Origin: Hafnia alvei | GTDB lineage: Bacteria; Pseudomonadota; Gammaproteobacteria; Enterobacterales; Enterobacteriaceae | Length of the DNA stretch: 64,000 nt | Direction: 5' to 3' | Assembly: GCF_964063325.1 (NCBI RefSeq) | Contig: NZ_OZ061315.1 | Location: 1,922,001-1,986,000, forward strand | Shown here: one piece after another, positions 24,977 to 35,739 of the stretch | Position numbering within the stretch: position 1 is the stretch's first letter | Layout of the letters: the number at the start of each line of letters is the position of its first letter | The notes under the pieces: generated by a model | Seen by the model: the letters and a program-made list of their open reading frames with translations, nothing else | Told to the model about the DNA's origin: nothing | Database searches by the model: none | Translations under genes and position numbers: made by a program

Positions 24977-26131
24977 TTAACTCCAGCCTTGTTTACTGCG
25001 ACGGATATAAGGCAATACGGATAATAAAGCCAGAACTGCTAATACCATTCCAATCCATAAAGCTGAACGTAAACCGAATCCTGATGAAATTGCCATCCCA
25101 CCTAAATAAGAACCGCCACCTAATCCAATATTGATAACGGAAGTATGAACGGCATTGACCATTGGACCTGGATGCGCCACGCTGACAATTCTTGCCATCA
25201 TTGCCGGATTCATTGGCACACCAGATAAACCGATGAGTATGACAGCCAGAATAGCAATAACTTGATATTGAACAAATAGTGCCATGCCGATCAAAGAAAT
25301 ACTCAATATTGTTAAGCCGACAACCATAACAGCTAAACTATGGCGATATGCAAGACGTCCCGTTACCATATTTCCGATGATATTGGCTAGCCCATAAAGC
25401 ATCAGAATGAAGGGGACAGTCTGCATTGTAAATTCACTGACATCAGTCAGCACGGGAACAAAATAACTGAATGCCGCAAAGCTTGCGCCTAAAATTAAAC
25501 AGCTGGTCGTACAGGCTTTCCAGTAGGCTTTATTTTTAAATGCCTTTATCTCTTCGGCCATTTTAATAGCACCGCCGCCTGTCATTTGCGGTAATAAGCG
25601 TACTAAGACCAACAAACATATCAATACCAGGACTGCGACCAACCCAAAGCTCATTTTCCAGCCCCAGTATTGGTCAATGATTGTCGCGATAGGTACACCA
25701 AAGACATTGGATACCATAAAGCCTGCGATCACTATTGATGCTGCCCTTGGGCGATTTTCTACAGACACAAGGGCCATACTTGTCGCTAGTGAAAGGCTTA
25801 AACAACCCGCGCACAAAATACCCGTAACGATTCGAATGGCAACTAACACATTGTAATCAGAGACAAAGACACTTAACCCCTGCACGATAACATAGAGTCC
25901 TAGCATCCATAATAACGTTGCCCGGTATGGGGCTTTAAATTTAAGAAAAGCGTAAGTTAATACTGGGCCACCTAGCATCACACCGAATGCATAATACGAA
26001 ATCAAATGCCCAACTTCACCGACAGTAACGCCAAACGCTTCAGATAGCGTGGTCATCATACCCGCCACCATTAACTCTGCTGTGCCTAATGAAAAAATGG
26101 CTAACCCTAAAATATATACAACTAATGGCAT
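24977..26131 (-). CDS. MFS transporter of the DHA1 (AraJ-like) efflux type
   Basis: 384 residues with twelve membrane segments. N-terminal marks of this group are YILGLAIFSLGTAELMVAGM and DYNVLVAIRIVTGILCAGC; the second half shows GLSGVPMNPAMMARIVSVAH. Such proteins expel drugs, sugars or arabinose-like compounds by proton antiport. A GGGAAAT RBS precedes the ATG. The TetR gene stands 79 bases upstream in the same direction, and the gap contains TAACGATCATTCC, resembling the GATCGTTCC word in the TetR promoter, so this TetR is the likely controller. Confidence 0.85.
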   Translation of the reverse strand: MPLVVYILGLAIFSLGTAELMVAGMMTTLSEAFGVTVGEVGHLISYYAFGVMLGGPVLTYAFLKFKAPYRATLLWMLGLYVIVQGLSVFVSDYNVLVAIRIVTGILCAGCLSLSLATSMALVSVENRPRAASIVIAGFMVSNVFGVPIATIIDQYWGWKMSFGLVAVLVLICLLVLVRLLPQMTGGGAIKMAEEIKAFKNKAYWKACTTSCLILGASFAAFSYFVPVLTDVSEFTMQTVPFILMLYGLANIIGNMVTGRLAYRHSLAVMVVGLTILSISLIGMALFVQYQVIAILAVILIGLSGVPMNPAMMARIVSVAHPGPMVNAVHTSVINIGLGGGSYLGGMAISSGFGLRSALWIGMVLAVLALLSVLPYIRRSKQGWS

Positions 26132-26210
26132 GTTTTTTTATTTCCCTACTGTATTGGAATGATCGTTACAAAAATGAATACAAGTAATTAATGAACGTTT
26201 GCGCTTAAAT

Positions 26211-26813
26211 TTATAAATTGATTAACAGACCAGCGACGACATCTTCGAGGATTTTTCTATCTGAAATGTTTTTGTTCAGTACACGTAAACCGTAATAGCC
26301 TGCCATAAAGCCTCTCGCCATTTCGACGGCTGATGCTTTATTGTTTAGTTCACCGCTTCGTTGACCTTCGATAAAAACGGCGACCAACGTTTGTTCTAAA
26401 TGCTGACGATATTCATTATTCAGACTGGCAACGGCTTCATCTTTACTGCCCATCTCCAGCGCTGAAAATAAGACCATGGCATCATGCTGCTCTGGCTGAG
26501 AAAGATCTTCGGCAATACCCCAAAGCAGAAGGGTATGTAACCGCTCTTTTACCCGGCCAGATTGTGTGAGTATTGATAACTGTGCTGACATAGTTTGTTC
26601 ATGGCTGCGTAGTAACGCTTGCTCGTACAGAGCTTGCTTGCTACCAAAGGCATTATATAAGCTTCCCCGCCCTAATCCTGTACCATCGCATAAATCTTGC
26701 GCAGAGGTACCCGCATAGCCATTGGCGCTGAAAACAGCAACGGCAGCATCAATGACATCCTGATCTTCGAACTTACGTGGACGACCTGGAAAGGTTGGTT
26801 TTTCAGCACTCAT
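26211..26813 (-). CDS. TetR family transcriptional regulator
   Basis: About 200 residues if it starts at the ATG at 26813 (MSAEKPTFPGRPRKF). A longer frame to a TTG at 26876 runs through a strong promoter and is unlikely. The HTH is clear: DVIDAAVAVFSANGYAGTSA, DLCDGTGLGRGSLYNAFGSK and then a ligand domain of usual length ending GLLINL. It probably represses itself and the MFS gene downstream. The start has no strong RBS, so exact N-terminus is uncertain. Confidence 0.8.
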   Translation of the reverse strand: MSAEKPTFPGRPRKFEDQDVIDAAVAVFSANGYAGTSAQDLCDGTGLGRGSLYNAFGSKQALYEQALLRSHEQTMSAQLSILTQSGRVKERLHTLLLWGIAEDLSQPEQHDAMVLFSALEMGSKDEAVASLNNEYRQHLEQTLVAVFIEGQRSGELNNKASAVEMARGFMAGYYGLRVLNKNISDRKILEDVVAGLLINL

Positions 26814-26847
26814 AGGGATGGGGGGACTTGAAATGAGTTGAGGCGGC

Positions 26848-26876
26848 ATAGTATTGATTATGGAACGATCAGTCAA
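26848..26876 (-). promoter_or_regulatory. Promoter with operator-like word upstream of the TetR gene
   Basis: On the minus strand TTGACT (26876-26871), 17-base spacer, TACTAT (26853-26848). The spacer carries GATCGTTCC. A related inverted word, GGAATGATCGTTAC, stands before the MFS gene at about 26155-26168. This supports autoregulation. Confidence 0.6.
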
Positions 26877-27175
26877 ATAATTTTCATAAAAAAATCAGCG
26901 GTGATGCGCAGACAAATTTTCTTATGAATTGCCATGTGTTTCTGTAGAGGAACGTGTGGATTTTATCCTTTCCAGGATAGTACGTTGATAAAATGGCAAC
27001 TACGCGTAATGGTTAATCATCATGCCTGAATCTGCCGTATTCTAGTAAACACACAACTTCCGCTCTTGGCACAGGGCTGACCTAAAGGTTCACTTTTTCT
27101 AAGAGCGATGAACCTCTAATGTGAAGAGAGTAGCAGCTGATGCTGCTCTACATGACTTTTTAAGGAATATATCTG
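26877..27175. other. Intergenic region with two hairpins
   Basis: No gene. GGTTCA (27087) pairs with TGAACC about 15 bases on, and AGAG.AGCAGC pairs with GCTGCTCT around TGAT (about 27126-27149). Both precede the interrupted small frame at 27176 and may belong to its leader. Confidence 0.45.
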
Positions 27176-27274
27176 ATGGCACTTTGGTTACAGATCCCTG
27201 CATCAATATAAACAATCGCTATCTTGATCGTCTTCATCAGCTCTTATGCGCAGGGATTCGAGCGTTATATCTAA
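27176..27274 (+). pseudogene. Interrupted small membrane-protein frame
   Basis: AAGGA precedes the ATG by ten bases. The frame reads MALWLQIPASI, TAA, TIAILIVFISSYAQGFERYI, TAA. Taken together it would be a 32-residue single-span membrane peptide with a conventional hydrophobic core. The in-frame TAA at 27209-27211 breaks it. I do not recognise it. Confidence 0.35.
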
Positions 27275-27325
27275 TGCTGAAGGGGCACTTTCCTTGAACG
27301 AAGGCTCTCTTTACGTGATCTCAGC

Positions 27326-27598
27326 TTATTTGATATAGGAATCCAGTACCTTTAACACAACGTCGAGATCTTCTTCGCGCTGTGCGACGTTGTCCTGATG
27401 CACAATATGTTCAGTCAGATGACCTTTAATGACCTCTCGCATTAATCCATTCACCGCACCACGAATAGCGGCAATCTGCTGTAATACCGCAGAGCATTCA
27501 TGGGGCTCATCGAGCATTTTATTGAGTGCTGCAACTTGCCCTTGAAGCTTGCTGGTGCGGGCTTTCAGCTTTTTTTTATCTCTAATCGTATGTGACAC
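27326..27598 (-). CDS. rcnR: RcnR nickel/cobalt-responsive repressor
   Basis: 90 residues, CsoR/RcnR family, all-helical. The known metal ligands of E. coli RcnR are present at the same numbers: His3, Cys35, His60 and His64. Apo-RcnR binds the TACT-G6-N-AGTA operators; Ni(II) or Co(II) releases it. It is divergent from rcnA with two such operators in the gap. The ATG gives MSHTIRDKKKL, matching the family N-terminus needed for metal binding. Confidence 0.96.
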   Translation of the reverse strand: MSHTIRDKKKLKARTSKLQGQVAALNKMLDEPHECSAVLQQIAAIRGAVNGLMREVIKGHLTEHIVHQDNVAQREEDLDVVLKVLDSYIK

Positions 27599-27647
27599 AG
27601 CAACACCTTCATAACATTCTCAGGTATGCAATATAGCACTTCATTTA

Positions 27648-27682
27648 TACTGGGGGGTAGTATTTGATACTGGGGGGGAGTA
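27648..27682. promoter_or_regulatory. Two RcnR operators
   Basis: TACTGGGGGGTAGTA (27648-27662) and TACTGGGGGGGAGTA (27668-27682). Both fit TACT-G6-N-AGTA exactly and their centres are 20 bases apart, about two helical turns. They lie between divergent rcnR and rcnA. Confidence 0.92.
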
Positions 27683-27718
27683 TGCTTTTTTGCACCCATA
27701 ATAGTAAGAATTATTATC

Positions 27719-28576
<858 letters not shown>

Positions 28577-28625
28577 TCTTCAGATGCCCACTTTGAAGAT
28601 TGCATTGAGTCCATAATTTTTTATC

Positions 28626-28653
28626 AAGCCCTGATGCAAGTTAGGGCTTTTAT
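28626..28653 (+). terminator. rcnA terminator
   Basis: AAGCCCT (28626-28632) and AGGGCTT (28643-28649) with a ten-base loop and a following TTTAT, 50 bases after the rcnA stop. Confidence 0.8.
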
Positions 28654-29096
28654 CTGTTGGAAATCCACTCACCGTCATACCGTTTTTTATCTCTTTCACA
28701 GAGGTTAAGTCGTTGTGTTGTATAAAGAAATTAATAACTGTGGAAAATTCCTAAATTTACTTCATTGATATTTTATAGTAGTTTGCACCTCGATATATAG
28801 CGGGTAATCGAGACACTGCTATGTGTAGCCCACATCTTTTCCTCCAAATTATCCATCTATGTTACAGCGACGGAACGACTATGCGCTGTGCAACCAACAG
28901 CGTGTAGGTGGCAATCTTGGGGCTCGCTGCATAGTGCCCGCCATCTGGCTGTTTTTATACCTGAGATTTGCGGCTCCTATAAGTTTTACCCTCTGGTTGG
29001 GCAAAGTGAAAAAAATCTCCTATAGATCAACGATACGCCCACGTCACCTGCTCAGTTGCGGCTCTGCACCGCTTTGAAATCACTTTGGGGTTTTTA
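28654..29096. other. Intergenic region upstream of the nfr operon
   Basis: About 440 bases, no gene supported; a 72-codon frame at 28859-29077 has no RBS or family. The nfr promoter must lie here but no clear consensus is visible. Confidence 0.55.
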
Positions 29097-31297
29097 ATGG
29101 ATTGGATGGTTGATGCATTTACCACATATCTTTATGGCATAAAGATTATTGCGATAACCTTAGCAATACTGATGCTTATCAGCGGTATTGATGATCTTTT
29201 CATCGATATTGTTTACTGGGCAAGGCGCATTTGGCGCAGTCTAACGACCTACAAAAAGCATAAACACTTAAGCCACAAAGAGCTGTATAAGCCTGATGAA
29301 AAACCGCTGGCGATCATGGTTCCTGCCTGGAACGAAACCGGCGTCATAGGCAATATGGCCGAGCTAGCCGCGACGACGCTAGATTATGAAAACTATCATA
29401 TTTTTGTTGGCACCTACCCAAATGACCCAGACACCCAGCGTGATGTCGACGAGGTTTGTGCCCGATTTCCCAATATTCATAAAGTTGTCTGTGCACGACC
29501 GGGCCCAACCAGCAAAGCCGACTGTCTGAACAACGTACTCGATGCGATCCTTCAGTTTGAGCAGAGTGCCAATTTTAAGTTTTCAGGGTTTATCTTGCAC
29601 GATGCTGAAGATGTGATTTCGCCGATGGAGCTGAGATTGTTCAACTATCTGGTTGAACGCAAAGATTTAATTCAAATCCCTGTTTATCCCTTTGAACGCC
29701 CTTGGACATTGATGAATTTGCTGAACAGCACGGCAAAGATGTACCGGTACGTGAAGTTATCGCGGGGCAGGTACCGAGCGCTGGCGTAGGGACCTGTTTT
29801 AGCCGTCGAGCGGTGATGGCGTTGTTAGCCGATGGTGATGGTATTGCTTTTGATGTGCAAAGTTTGACCGAAGACTATGACATTGGTTTTCGTTTAAAAG
29901 AGAAAGGGATGAAGGAGATTTTTGTTCGCTTCCCGGTATTGCCAGACGGGGTTAAGCCGCATTCAACGCCGTTCGGCCAGCGAGCCAGATCGGCCAATGT
30001 TATTTGCGTGCGTGAATATTTCCCCGATACCTACTCAACCGCGGTCAGACAAAAATCACGTTGGATTATTGGTATCGTCTTTCAAGGGTTCAAAACTCAT
30101 CATTGGAGCAGCAGCCCGATGATGAATTATTTCCTGTGGCGCGACAGAAAAGGGGCTATCAATAATTTCCTGAGCTTCTTCGCTATGCTGGTAATGATTC
30201 AACTGACCTTGCTGGCACTCTACCAACGATTTTGGCCCGATGCGTGGCGCTTTTTATCGATTTTTACCGGCGACACATGGTTGTTCACGCTGCTGTGGAT
30301 CAACTTTGGTCTTATGGTAAATCGTATGTTCCAGCGAGTCGTTTTCGTGACGGTTTATTATGGACTGCGACAAGGCTTGATGTCGATTTTGCGCTTGTTC
30401 TGGGGCAATCTGATCAACTTTATGGCGAACTGGCGTGCGTTAAGGCAGGTGATTCAGCATGGCGATCCACGGCGAGTGGCTTGGGACAAAACCACCCATG
30501 ATTTTCCTAGCGTGGGTCAGAACCGCGCATTGCGTCTGTTAGGTTCGATTCTGATTGAGCAAGGTGCAGTCACGCAGGAACAGCTCGAAGATGCGTTGGT
30601 CAACCGTATTCCAGGTTTAAAACTGGGCAATACGTTGGTACATCGCGGCATCATCACGCCAATGCAGCTGGCTCAAGCCTTAGCAGTACAAAATGATGTT
30701 ACGGCAGAATCTATTGATGAACGCAAAATAGATCCGGCGCTGATCGAAAAAGTGCCTGCCTCTGTCGCTTTGCACTATGCGGCGCTGCCGATACGCGAAG
30801 AGAATGAGAAAATGATCTTCGCTTGCGAAAGTGCGATAGACCCTGTTTCGTTGGCGGCGCTGGCGCGCAAAGTTGGAAAGCGGGTCAGCTACGTTATTGC
30901 GCCGAGCGGGCAGGTGGTGGTGGGGCTACGTCATTGGTATGCGCGTCTTCGAGGAAAGGATCACTACGCCATGCTTGAAAAAGCGGTGGCTGAGAAGTGG
31001 CTTACTCAGGAGCAAAGCGAGTCAATCTGGTCGAACTTTGTTTCGCGCCAATTGCTGTTTGCGGAAATCTTGGCATCGCTTGGGAGCATTGATGGTGCTT
31101 CGCTTAAGGCATTGTTGCTTCGACACGAGCGTAGCATTCTGCCACTTGGCGAGTTTTTAGTGACCGAAAATGTGGTGAGCCAAGCAACGCTGAATCGCGC
31201 CCTCGAAATACAAAAAGAACTACAGCCAACGCTCGCGTCATTGCTGGCGCAGGCGGGATTAAGTCAGGAACAAATTCAGATGCTGGAGGCCGCATGA
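29097..31297 (+). pseudogene. nfrB: nfrB, c-di-GMP-responsive glycosyltransferase, frameshifted
   Basis: NfrB is the inner-membrane glycosyltransferase of the phage N4 receptor exopolysaccharide, activated by c-di-GMP through its C-terminal MshEN domain. Frame one (29097 to 29789) has the membrane N-terminus and GT-A domain start: LAIMVPAWNETGVIGNMAEL, SGFILHDAEDVISPMELRLF. Frame two (from about 29702) carries DIDEFAEQHGKDVPVREVIA, the acceptor LTEDYDIGF, RQKSRWIIGI, four membrane segments and the MshEN-like LRLLGSILIEQGAVTQEQLE. They overlap out of frame near 29703. Compared with E. coli NfrB, the residues between FER.WT and IDEF are missing, about 20 bases. Otherwise it is well kept. Start chosen at 29097 with GGGG upstream. 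Confidence 0.88.
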
Positions 31298-34269
31298 TTA
31301 AGCGTTGTCACCTCAGCGTGCTCATCGGCTCAGTTTTGATGAGCACGGTGGCTTTTGCGGCGCCGGAACCGGGAAGTTCAGAGGATCTCGGCATTAGTGA
31401 CCGCCAATACTTCATGGTTTACCCGCATCTGGAAAAAGCGATGCGGGCGCTCAAAGAACAGCGTGAAAATGTGGCTATCAGTGAATTTGAACGAGCCCAC
31501 AAGCAAGCACAGGAAAGTGCGCGTTTAGCCCTTTATCTCTCTGAAGCTTATCGCCACTTTGGGCATGATAAGCAGGCGAAAGCGGTATTAGATCGGCAGT
31601 TGAAAAGAACCCCAAGCAGTGCGCAAGGTTATATCGAATTAAAAGCGGCGCTCGCGGCGGTTCCGGGAAAAACGTGGACTATCAATACGCTGGCAGATTT
31701 AAAACGCTATCAAGCTGATTGTGACAGCGATCCTACGACTTACTGTCGCAGCGATGTTGGGCAGCATGCACTGCGTCTGGGTCAGTTTGATATCGCTAAA
31801 GCGCAGCTTAACGATGCTACATTTAACGCCACGCCAGAAGGACATACGCTGGCGGATGCCATTATGCAAAGGGCGATCTTCCTGAAAAAATGGGATGACG
31901 TTGACGACAGCTTTGAGCGACTACGCACGCAGGGTAAGCTGACATACGAACAGTCAAATCAGTGGTTTGGTATTTTACTGGCACAGCATAGCGACGACAG
32001 ACTCGTCGCGCTGCAAGGGATCAACGTGATGAACGCGCCCTTGCAGCAGCTACATTATGCTCAGTCGCTGGCGCTGCGTAATGAAAATGCTCGCCTTAGT
32101 ACCTATCTACAAACGCGAACGCCGCGTTTTGTACAACAGGATCAGGAACGCGGTTGGCTCTATTTACTGGCAAAATACAGTCAGGATCCAAGTGAGGCGT
32201 TAGCCAGCTACCCCACTGACTTTGCTGAAAACCAAACCTATATCGCGCAAACGCTAATCCCGGATCGCATTGCACAGCACGATCTTGCGGGGGCCAAACG
32301 CCTACTGGCGGGATATTCCCGCGATCAGCTGTTAGAGCAGCGGTTGCAATTGAGCGAAGCGGAAAACGATACTGCGCAAATAGTGCAGCTTGCACGACAG
32401 ATGTATCAGCGATCGCCGCAGGATCTCACATTACTCGATCGGCTTAGCTATCAGCTGGTTCAGACCGGGCAGAAGGCAGAGGCTAGCCGCTTGTTACTGG
32501 CGCGCTATCCATATCAAAACGCGGGCGCAACGGGACAAAACCTGACTGGCCGCTTAATGCTTCTGCTAAAAGAGGATCCCCGTTTGCTGACGGCAAAAGA
32601 CATCGAACGATTGTCGGTGCCGTTGCCAACGCCACAGCAGCGAATGCAGCAAGCATCGATATTCAACACTGAGGAACAGTGCCCGATTGTGCGTCGTTTG
32701 CTGGGCGATATGTCGCCAGAATATGGTGCTACGGCATGGTATCAATTAGCTAACTGCTATCACACTGATTCGCCGGGGCTCGCTCTGTTCGCGTATCAGC
32801 AGGCCGATCGGCGTCAACCGAATACCTTCAGCAAGCGCTCGCTCGCCTACCAAGCCTATGCGGTTCAAGATTTCCAAGCAGCTTCACGCGCATGGTCTGC
32901 GGTTCCGGTGGCTGATATGAGCGCGAACGACACGATGGCGGCGGCAAATAGTGCGCTGGCTGCCCACGATATCCATGCGTTAACGGGTTGGCTTCGCGAA
33001 GCGAAGAAGCATCAGCAAGATCAGACGGCGGAATATTGGTGGCTGCATTCTCATAGCCAAAACGCTCCATCCGGCGCTCTGGCTGACTTGAATCGTTCCA
33101 TTGAAATTAAACCGATGGCATCAGCGTTGGCCGACCGTGCGGCGCTGTATCGCCAACAAGGTCAGCTTAATCTCGCGTTGGCTGATTTGCGTCAGGCGAT
33201 CGCCTTAGAGCCTGATAATACGGCCAACCATGCGGCGTTGGGTTATGCCTTATGGGATGCGGATCAAATTGCGCTATCTCGCGATGAGCTGAAACTGGCG
33301 GAACAAAATACGCCAGACGATCCTGCTTTGATTCAACAGTTGGCCTATGTAAATCAACGTTTAGATGACATTCCACAGGCGCAAAGCTATACCGAACGCG
33401 TGGTGGATGATATCGATCGAGCCTATGCGCCGCAGGGATTGAGCGAGCAGGATAGCGAGCGTCGATTCAATTTCCGCCGCATGCATGAAGACACTGGGCG
33501 TCGCTGGACATTTAGCGTTGATACATCGATGGGGCTGTCGGGTAAGAATAGCATTCCAAACAGCAGCGTATTAGGCAGTTCGGCCCAGCCGTATGCCGCG
33601 CGCAGAAGTTACGGGCAGATGGAGGCGGAATACCGCATCGGACACAACCAAATTGTAGATGGTGATTTGCTATCTGTTTACAGTCGAGTGTTTGCCGGTA
33701 GCGGAAACGAAGGTAACTTCTTACCCACTAAGGCACCGATGATGGGGCTTGGCGTTCGCTGGAAACCGCTGCGCGAGCAGGTGTTTTATTTAGCGGCAGA
33801 ACAGCAAATTCCGCTGGATAGACATGAAAGCGAAGCGGATATGCTACTGCGCGCCAGCGCATCCTTCCTTAACGGCGGCAAGTATAGCGATGAATGGCAT
33901 CCTAATGGGAACGGTTGGATCGCGCAAAACCTCTATCTGGATGCGGCTCACTACGTCAAACAGGATAGCCAAAGTTACACCGCTGATTATCGACTGAGCT
34001 GGCATCAGAAAATCCCTAATATTCCAAGTGCGCAAACTGTGGAACCCTATGGGCATCTGCAATATAACGCCACTCAGAACGGTGCATATTCTGATGCTAA
34101 ACTCGGTGGCGTTGGCGTGCGCTGGAATATGTGGTCAGGCGAAAATCATTATGATGCCTACCCGCACAAAATCAGCGTTGGTATTGAATTCCAACATTTA
34201 TTTAGTGGGAAGAACCAAATCGTGGAATCTAAAAATGGCGCCTTTGTGACCTTTGGAGGACGCTGGTAA
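31294..34269 (+). CDS. nfrA: NfrA, outer-membrane phage N4 receptor / exopolysaccharide secretion protein
   Basis: 991 residues, overlapping the nfrB stop by four bases (ATGA). A signal peptide is present (IKRCHLSVLIGSVLMSTVAFA). The body is built of TPR-like helical repeats (for example ADRAALYRQQGQLNLALADL and LEPDNTANHAALGYALWDAD). The last 280 residues are the NfrA C-terminal beta-rich domain, from RRWTFSVDTSMGLSGKNSIP to the final NGAFVTFGGRW, ending in aromatic Trp as outer-membrane proteins often do. In E. coli it is needed for N4 adsorption and for secretion of the polysaccharide made by NfrB. Intact here although nfrB is broken. Confidence 0.93.
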   Translation: MIKRCHLSVLIGSVLMSTVAFAAPEPGSSEDLGISDRQYFMVYPHLEKAMRALKEQRENVAISEFERAHKQAQESARLALYLSEAYRHFGHDKQAKAVLDRQLKRTPSSAQGYIELKAALAAVPGKTWTINTLADLKRYQADCDSDPTTYCRSDVGQHALRLGQFDIAKAQLNDATFNATPEGHTLADAIMQRAIFLKKWDDVDDSFERLRTQGKLTYEQSNQWFGILLAQHSDDRLVALQGINVMNAPLQQLHYAQSLALRNENARLSTYLQTRTPRFVQQDQERGWLYLLAKYSQDPSEALASYPTDFAENQTYIAQTLIPDRIAQHDLAGAKRLLAGYSRDQLLEQRLQLSEAENDTAQIVQLARQMYQRSPQDLTLLDRLSYQLVQTGQKAEASRLLLARYPYQNAGATGQNLTGRLMLLLKEDPRLLTAKDIERLSVPLPTPQQRMQQASIFNTEEQCPIVRRLLGDMSPEYGATAWYQLANCYHTDSPGLALFAYQQADRRQPNTFSKRSLAYQAYAVQDFQAASRAWSAVPVADMSANDTMAAANSALAAHDIHALTGWLREAKKHQQDQTAEYWWLHSHSQNAPSGALADLNRSIEIKPMASALADRAALYRQQGQLNLALADLRQAIALEPDNTANHAALGYALWDADQIALSRDELKLAEQNTPDDPALIQQLAYVNQRLDDIPQAQSYTERVVDDIDRAYAPQGLSEQDSERRFNFRRMHEDTGRRWTFSVDTSMGLSGKNSIPNSSVLGSSAQPYAARRSYGQMEAEYRIGHNQIVDGDLLSVYSRVFAGSGNEGNFLPTKAPMMGLGVRWKPLREQVFYLAAEQQIPLDRHESEADMLLRASASFLNGGKYSDEWHPNGNGWIAQNLYLDAAHYVKQDSQSYTADYRLSWHQKIPNIPSAQTVEPYGHLQYNATQNGAYSDAKLGGVGVRWNMWSGENHYDAYPHKISVGIEFQHLFSGKNQIVESKNGAFVTFGGRW

Positions 34270-35168
34270 TGACAATAATCTCTCGCTGGTGCGTCTTATT
34301 ACTCTTGCTGATGGCACCTTGGGCGCACGCGATGAACGCCATAATTTATCAGCCGCAGCTTAGAGATATGAGCGCGGATAAATCCCAGTGGCGAACGCTG
34401 ATGGACACATTACGCGATGCGGGTTTCGATACCTTAGTGCTGCAGTGGAGCGAATATGGCAGCGCCTTTAGCCAAGGGGAAGAGCAGCAGTGGCTGATGG
34501 ATCGCGCACGCGTTGCGCACGACCGCGGATTGCATATCGTGGTGGGGCTGCATGCTGACCCCGAGTTTTTCACCCGCCAAAACCAACCCGTGAAGGCATT
34601 AGGCAATTACCTAAACCGCCAGCGCACACAGGATGTTGCCGTTGCTCAGCGCTGGATAGATAAGTTTGGTAGCGCAAATATTGCGGGTTGGTATCTGACG
34701 CCTGAGCTGGATGATTTACGCTGGCGTGATGAAACAAGTCGTTCGGTGGCCGTGAAATGGCTGACTGAAACTAAGCAATCGTTGCTGGCTGTCGCCGATA
34801 AACCGGTGAGCATCAGTAGCTTTTTTGCCGGTAATATGACGCCAGACACTTACCGCGATACGGTGGCTGATTTTGCGGCGACTGGGGTGAAGATCTGGGC
34901 TCAGGATGGCGCGGGTGTGGATAAACTCAGCCAACGCGAACGTTCACTGTATTTAAATACCACGGTAGGATGCGAGAAAACATCGCCAGCGGCGGGTGAG
35001 GTTTTTGAAATCTTCCGCCAAATCAAAGGCGATAAAGCCTTTCATGCACAGCCGGCATCGGCGCAAGAAATTAGCTCGGTGTTGCGCCAAACCTCAGCCT
35101 GTGGAAAAGATAAGCTGATATTCTCGCTGCGCTATTTACCCGCGGCTGTGGGCATTTTGGCTTATTAA
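34269..35168 (+). CDS. ybcH: YbcH-like DUF4434 periplasmic protein
   Basis: 299 residues overlapping nfrA by one base. Signal peptide TIISRWCVLLLLLMAPWAHA. The DUF4434 TIM-barrel-like fold is suggested by IIYQPQLRDMSADKSQWRTL, GFDTLVLQWSEYGSAF, LHIVVGLHADPEFF, NIAGWYLTPELDDLRW. The position after nfrB-nfrA matches E. coli ybcH. Such proteins resemble glycoside hydrolases, so a role in processing the Nfr polysaccharide is a reasonable inference, not shown. Confidence 0.88.
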   Translation: MTIISRWCVLLLLLMAPWAHAMNAIIYQPQLRDMSADKSQWRTLMDTLRDAGFDTLVLQWSEYGSAFSQGEEQQWLMDRARVAHDRGLHIVVGLHADPEFFTRQNQPVKALGNYLNRQRTQDVAVAQRWIDKFGSANIAGWYLTPELDDLRWRDETSRSVAVKWLTETKQSLLAVADKPVSISSFFAGNMTPDTYRDTVADFAATGVKIWAQDGAGVDKLSQRERSLYLNTTVGCEKTSPAAGEVFEIFRQIKGDKAFHAQPASAQEISSVLRQTSACGKDKLIFSLRYLPAAVGILAY

Positions 35169-35178
35169 GTTCATGATG

Positions 35179-35219
35179 TGTTGGCACTTTGCGGATGATT
35201 TGCAGGGTGCCAGCATTTT
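35179..35219 (+). terminator. nfr operon terminator
   Basis: TGTTGGCAC (35179-35187) pairs with GTGCCAGCA (35207-35215), nine pairs with one wobble, followed by TTTT. Confidence 0.7.
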
Positions 35220-35313
35220 AAAGAAATTTATAGCGTGTAAGCGATAGCTGATGCCGCAGCAGTAAACCCCTCCGAACCTATTTACCATTCTCTTTTCGCT
35301 AACGCTGAAACAT

Positions 35314-35427
35314 TCACATCAGATTAGATGCCAAAATAATGATGTAGAGCGCCAGCATCACAACAGTGGTTCCTGCGACAAGATACCGATCTTGGCGTTT
35401 GCTATCAGATTTGTTTTGGTTAGGCAT
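35314..35427 (-). CDS. Candidate 37-residue single-span membrane protein
   Basis: ATG at 35427 with a GAG-containing leader. Translation begins MPNQNKSDSKRQDRYLVAGT and continues TVVMLALYIIILASNLM: a charged N-terminus of about 14 residues and one membrane helix, ending right after it. The shape is typical of real small membrane proteins. I know no family for it. It is isolated between the nfr terminator and brnQ. Confidence 0.45.
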   Translation of the reverse strand: MPNQNKSDSKRQDRYLVAGTTVVMLALYIIILASNLM

Positions 35428-35739
35428 ATCGGGTCTCAAAAGGTCAATGAGTTGGCTAAGTCTAGGTCAAACTGCCGGAACAGGCCGATTATGGGTATGA
35501 CAGACCGTAAGGTGACGAACCTTAACATAGGTTTATTTTTCAACGCAATGTTGATTTTTCAACTTCTCGTTGATAATTTGAATCCAACACATCGCCGGGC
35601 AGCGATGTGATAAATTATGTATATATCAGGCTGATATTTCGGCTTGAATCATTTCTGATTACTTTAGATGAGTGCGCATGCCGCGTGGTCGGTAAGGTTT
35701 TGCTCAGAGAACACCCAGACACAAAGCGGCTTATAACCT
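35428..35739. other. Intergenic region upstream of the BrnQ-type gene
   Basis: No gene. The DNA is AT-rich near 35610-35640 and should contain the promoter of the transporter gene. No convincing operator was seen. Confidence 0.5.

Noticed and set aside
28859..29077. 72-codon ORF before nfrB
   Set aside because: No RBS, low-complexity composition and no family; it lies in the nfr upstream region.
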